From assembly GCF_008831285.2 (NCBI RefSeq), contig NC_045143.1:3233503-3297502 (forward strand): a stretch of 64,000 bases of DNA. Direction: 5' to 3'. Source of the stretch: Nymphaea colorata. Lineage: Eukaryota > Streptophyta > Magnoliopsida > Nymphaeales > Nymphaeaceae. Below are positions 62,562-64,000 of this stretch, piece after piece (the first letter of the stretch is position 1; the number at the start of each line of letters is the position of its first letter). The notes beneath the pieces were generated by a model. It saw nothing but the letters and a program-made list of their open reading frames with translations. It was not told where the DNA came from and searched no databases. The translations under genes were made by a program, and so were the position numbers.

Positions 62562-64000
62562 GTATGCTTTGCAATTTAGACATAAATAATAGTTTCCATC
62601 TTTATCTAAAAAATGGTCCTTTTCATGATTAGAACCTACTTACCAGTTTTTGCAGTCTGATTTTCTGATTCTATTGCCTCCATTTTGTGGTTTCTAGCTT
62701 CTCTTTTATAAAAAGTTGGTCTACAAGGACATGTGTTGTTTTCCCAGGACTAACTGGGTTCCAGGAGATTGGTGGCACCTTGATTATCACAGTAATGATT
62801 AATGTACATGTTCTTTGCTTCATTGTAGTGTTTCATGTTATTTCTGCAGTTAGTGATGCCATAGAATAATAGATCATGCCTCAGTCCTTTGCTTCTTGCT
62901 ACTCCATGAAATTAAGTTGATAATTGATCTCCTGCCCAATCTAGTTTCAACGAGAACTAGAAGATTGTCTCTTTTTGTATCTAATACCATCATTCAATGT
63001 GCTTTGTCATTACCTTAGGGTGTGTTTCATAGCTTCCATATGCTCATCCCATGGTTATGCATGAGCTGCACCACTTAATTTGTAACATATGACAAGTCAT
63101 GACAAGTGGCACCTTGTGAATCGTTCGTCAAGTTGATTGGATGTTCATAATTGGTTCACATATCCTCATGGTCTACATTCATGGGATGAAATTCATAATA
63201 GAAACAGTGTTCTTTATTACTAAAGTTCAGTGCAATACGAACACCCACCTCTTTAGCAGCAGGTATTGAAATTCTTTATCATTCGATTTAGTGTATGTTG
63301 TTAAATAAGTAAACTACAGTAAGCATTTCCAATGGTTTTGATCAATCAAAGAGAACCTAAAATTCTACAATACATTTTCATTTTCTGAAAGTGAGATCTA
63401 AGAGAAATGCATCCTGAAGAACATATTTCTGTCTTTAGTACAAAAATTTTCAACAGATGTCTTTTTACTTCCTATGATGTTAAATAATTGGTTTGCCAGT
63501 TGCGAGGTTTTCAGTTTTCTTGATCATGGCCTTTCCTTAATTCTTTGGTGGCTTTGGATCTAAAACTGCATATGAACTGAATCCTTGAACGCATGGACAA
63601 TCCCACAGGTATGAAATGATGCATAATCTCACATCATCTTCCCAATATTTGTGTTTTAGATCCAGATTTTGAGAATTTAGATATGTGAAAAAAGAATAGT
63701 GATCTTGGTTATTCTGGTCTAAGAATCAATGCAGAGCCTTCTGTTTTCAGAGTTCATTAAGGAAAAATTTGGCGCATAAGAATGCAATGGTATTTCCTAT
63801 GTTTAGCCTTTTCTCTATGGCTGGTGATCCATTTTGTTGAGGTACACATGTTGACATTTGTACACCTATAGCACATTCTTTTGATAATTATGCAATATCA
63901 TTTGTTACTGGGGTGTACTTGATCTACAACTTAAGATCGCACTTTAGTTATTTTGCTTGAGATAGTTAATGTGCTTTATAACTTCTGATTTGCATGTATC
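62562..64000 (+). other. GRV2 intron 4, incomplete at window end
   Basis: More than 1.4 kb without an exon I can place. The expected continuation of the N-terminal region after LKRR is not visible. A 60-codon frame at 62,687-62,869 has no family resemblance and is treated as chance. Confidence 0.75.

Noticed and set aside
1-64000. CRISPR arrays, riboswitches, prokaryotic operons or integrated viral genes
   Set aside because: None seen. The gene structures are plainly those of a plant nuclear chromosome.

Overview
This is nuclear DNA from a flowering plant. It is AT-rich, has GT-AG introns of up to about 3 kb, contains plant-specific families (an FLZ zinc finger and a plant-type CHY-RING protein), and carries plant transposon debris (hAT, CACTA, LINE). 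The AT-rich codon use argues against a grass. I cannot name the species. I see no prokaryotic operon, CRISPR array, virus or obvious novel system.

Five protein genes and one tRNA gene can be supported. (1) Minus strand, 24,762 to 8,576: a complete 24-exon gene for the beta-prime subunit of the COPI coatomer (904 residues). Every exon joins in frame. (2) Plus strand, 29,946-35,840: a complete 11-exon gene for a CHY/CTCHY/RING-H2 ubiquitin ligase (316 residues), with a probable spliced 5' leader starting near 27 kb. (3) Plus strand, 37,059-37,132: tRNA-Arg(TCG). (4) Minus strand, 41,530 to 39,508: a two-exon FLZ (DUF581) zinc-finger protein (386 residues), with a 5'-leader intron. (5) Minus strand, 53,443-53,096: a small secreted glycine-rich protein (115 residues). 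(6) Plus strand, 59,597 to beyond the window: the first four coding exons of GRV2/KAM2, the plant RME-8 endosomal J-domain protein.

Layout: 1-8.5 kb is intergenic, with a MITE and duplicated fragments. 8.6-24.8 kb is the coatomer gene, whose introns host a well-preserved hAT-type MITE with an 8-bp target duplication. 24.8-27 kb is AT-rich and holds a TIR-bounded element. 27-35.8 kb is the CHY-RING gene. 36-39.5 kb holds the tRNA and locally duplicated sequence. 39.5-42.7 kb is the FLZ gene. 42.7-53 kb is a gene-poor stretch with a decayed LINE, MITEs and microsatellites. 53 kb is the glycine-rich gene. 53.5-58.7 kb is gene-poor, with a decayed candidate gene and a CACTA end. 58.8-64 kb is the start of GRV2.

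The genes are unrelated in function and each has its own promoter. COPI (Golgi-to-ER coat) and GRV2 (endosome-to-vacuole sorting) both serve membrane traffic, but nothing in the sequence suggests this closeness is more than chance. The most useful results are the exon-resolved models, the hAT MITE with its target duplication, the LINE relic, and the upstream reading frames in the GRV2 leader.
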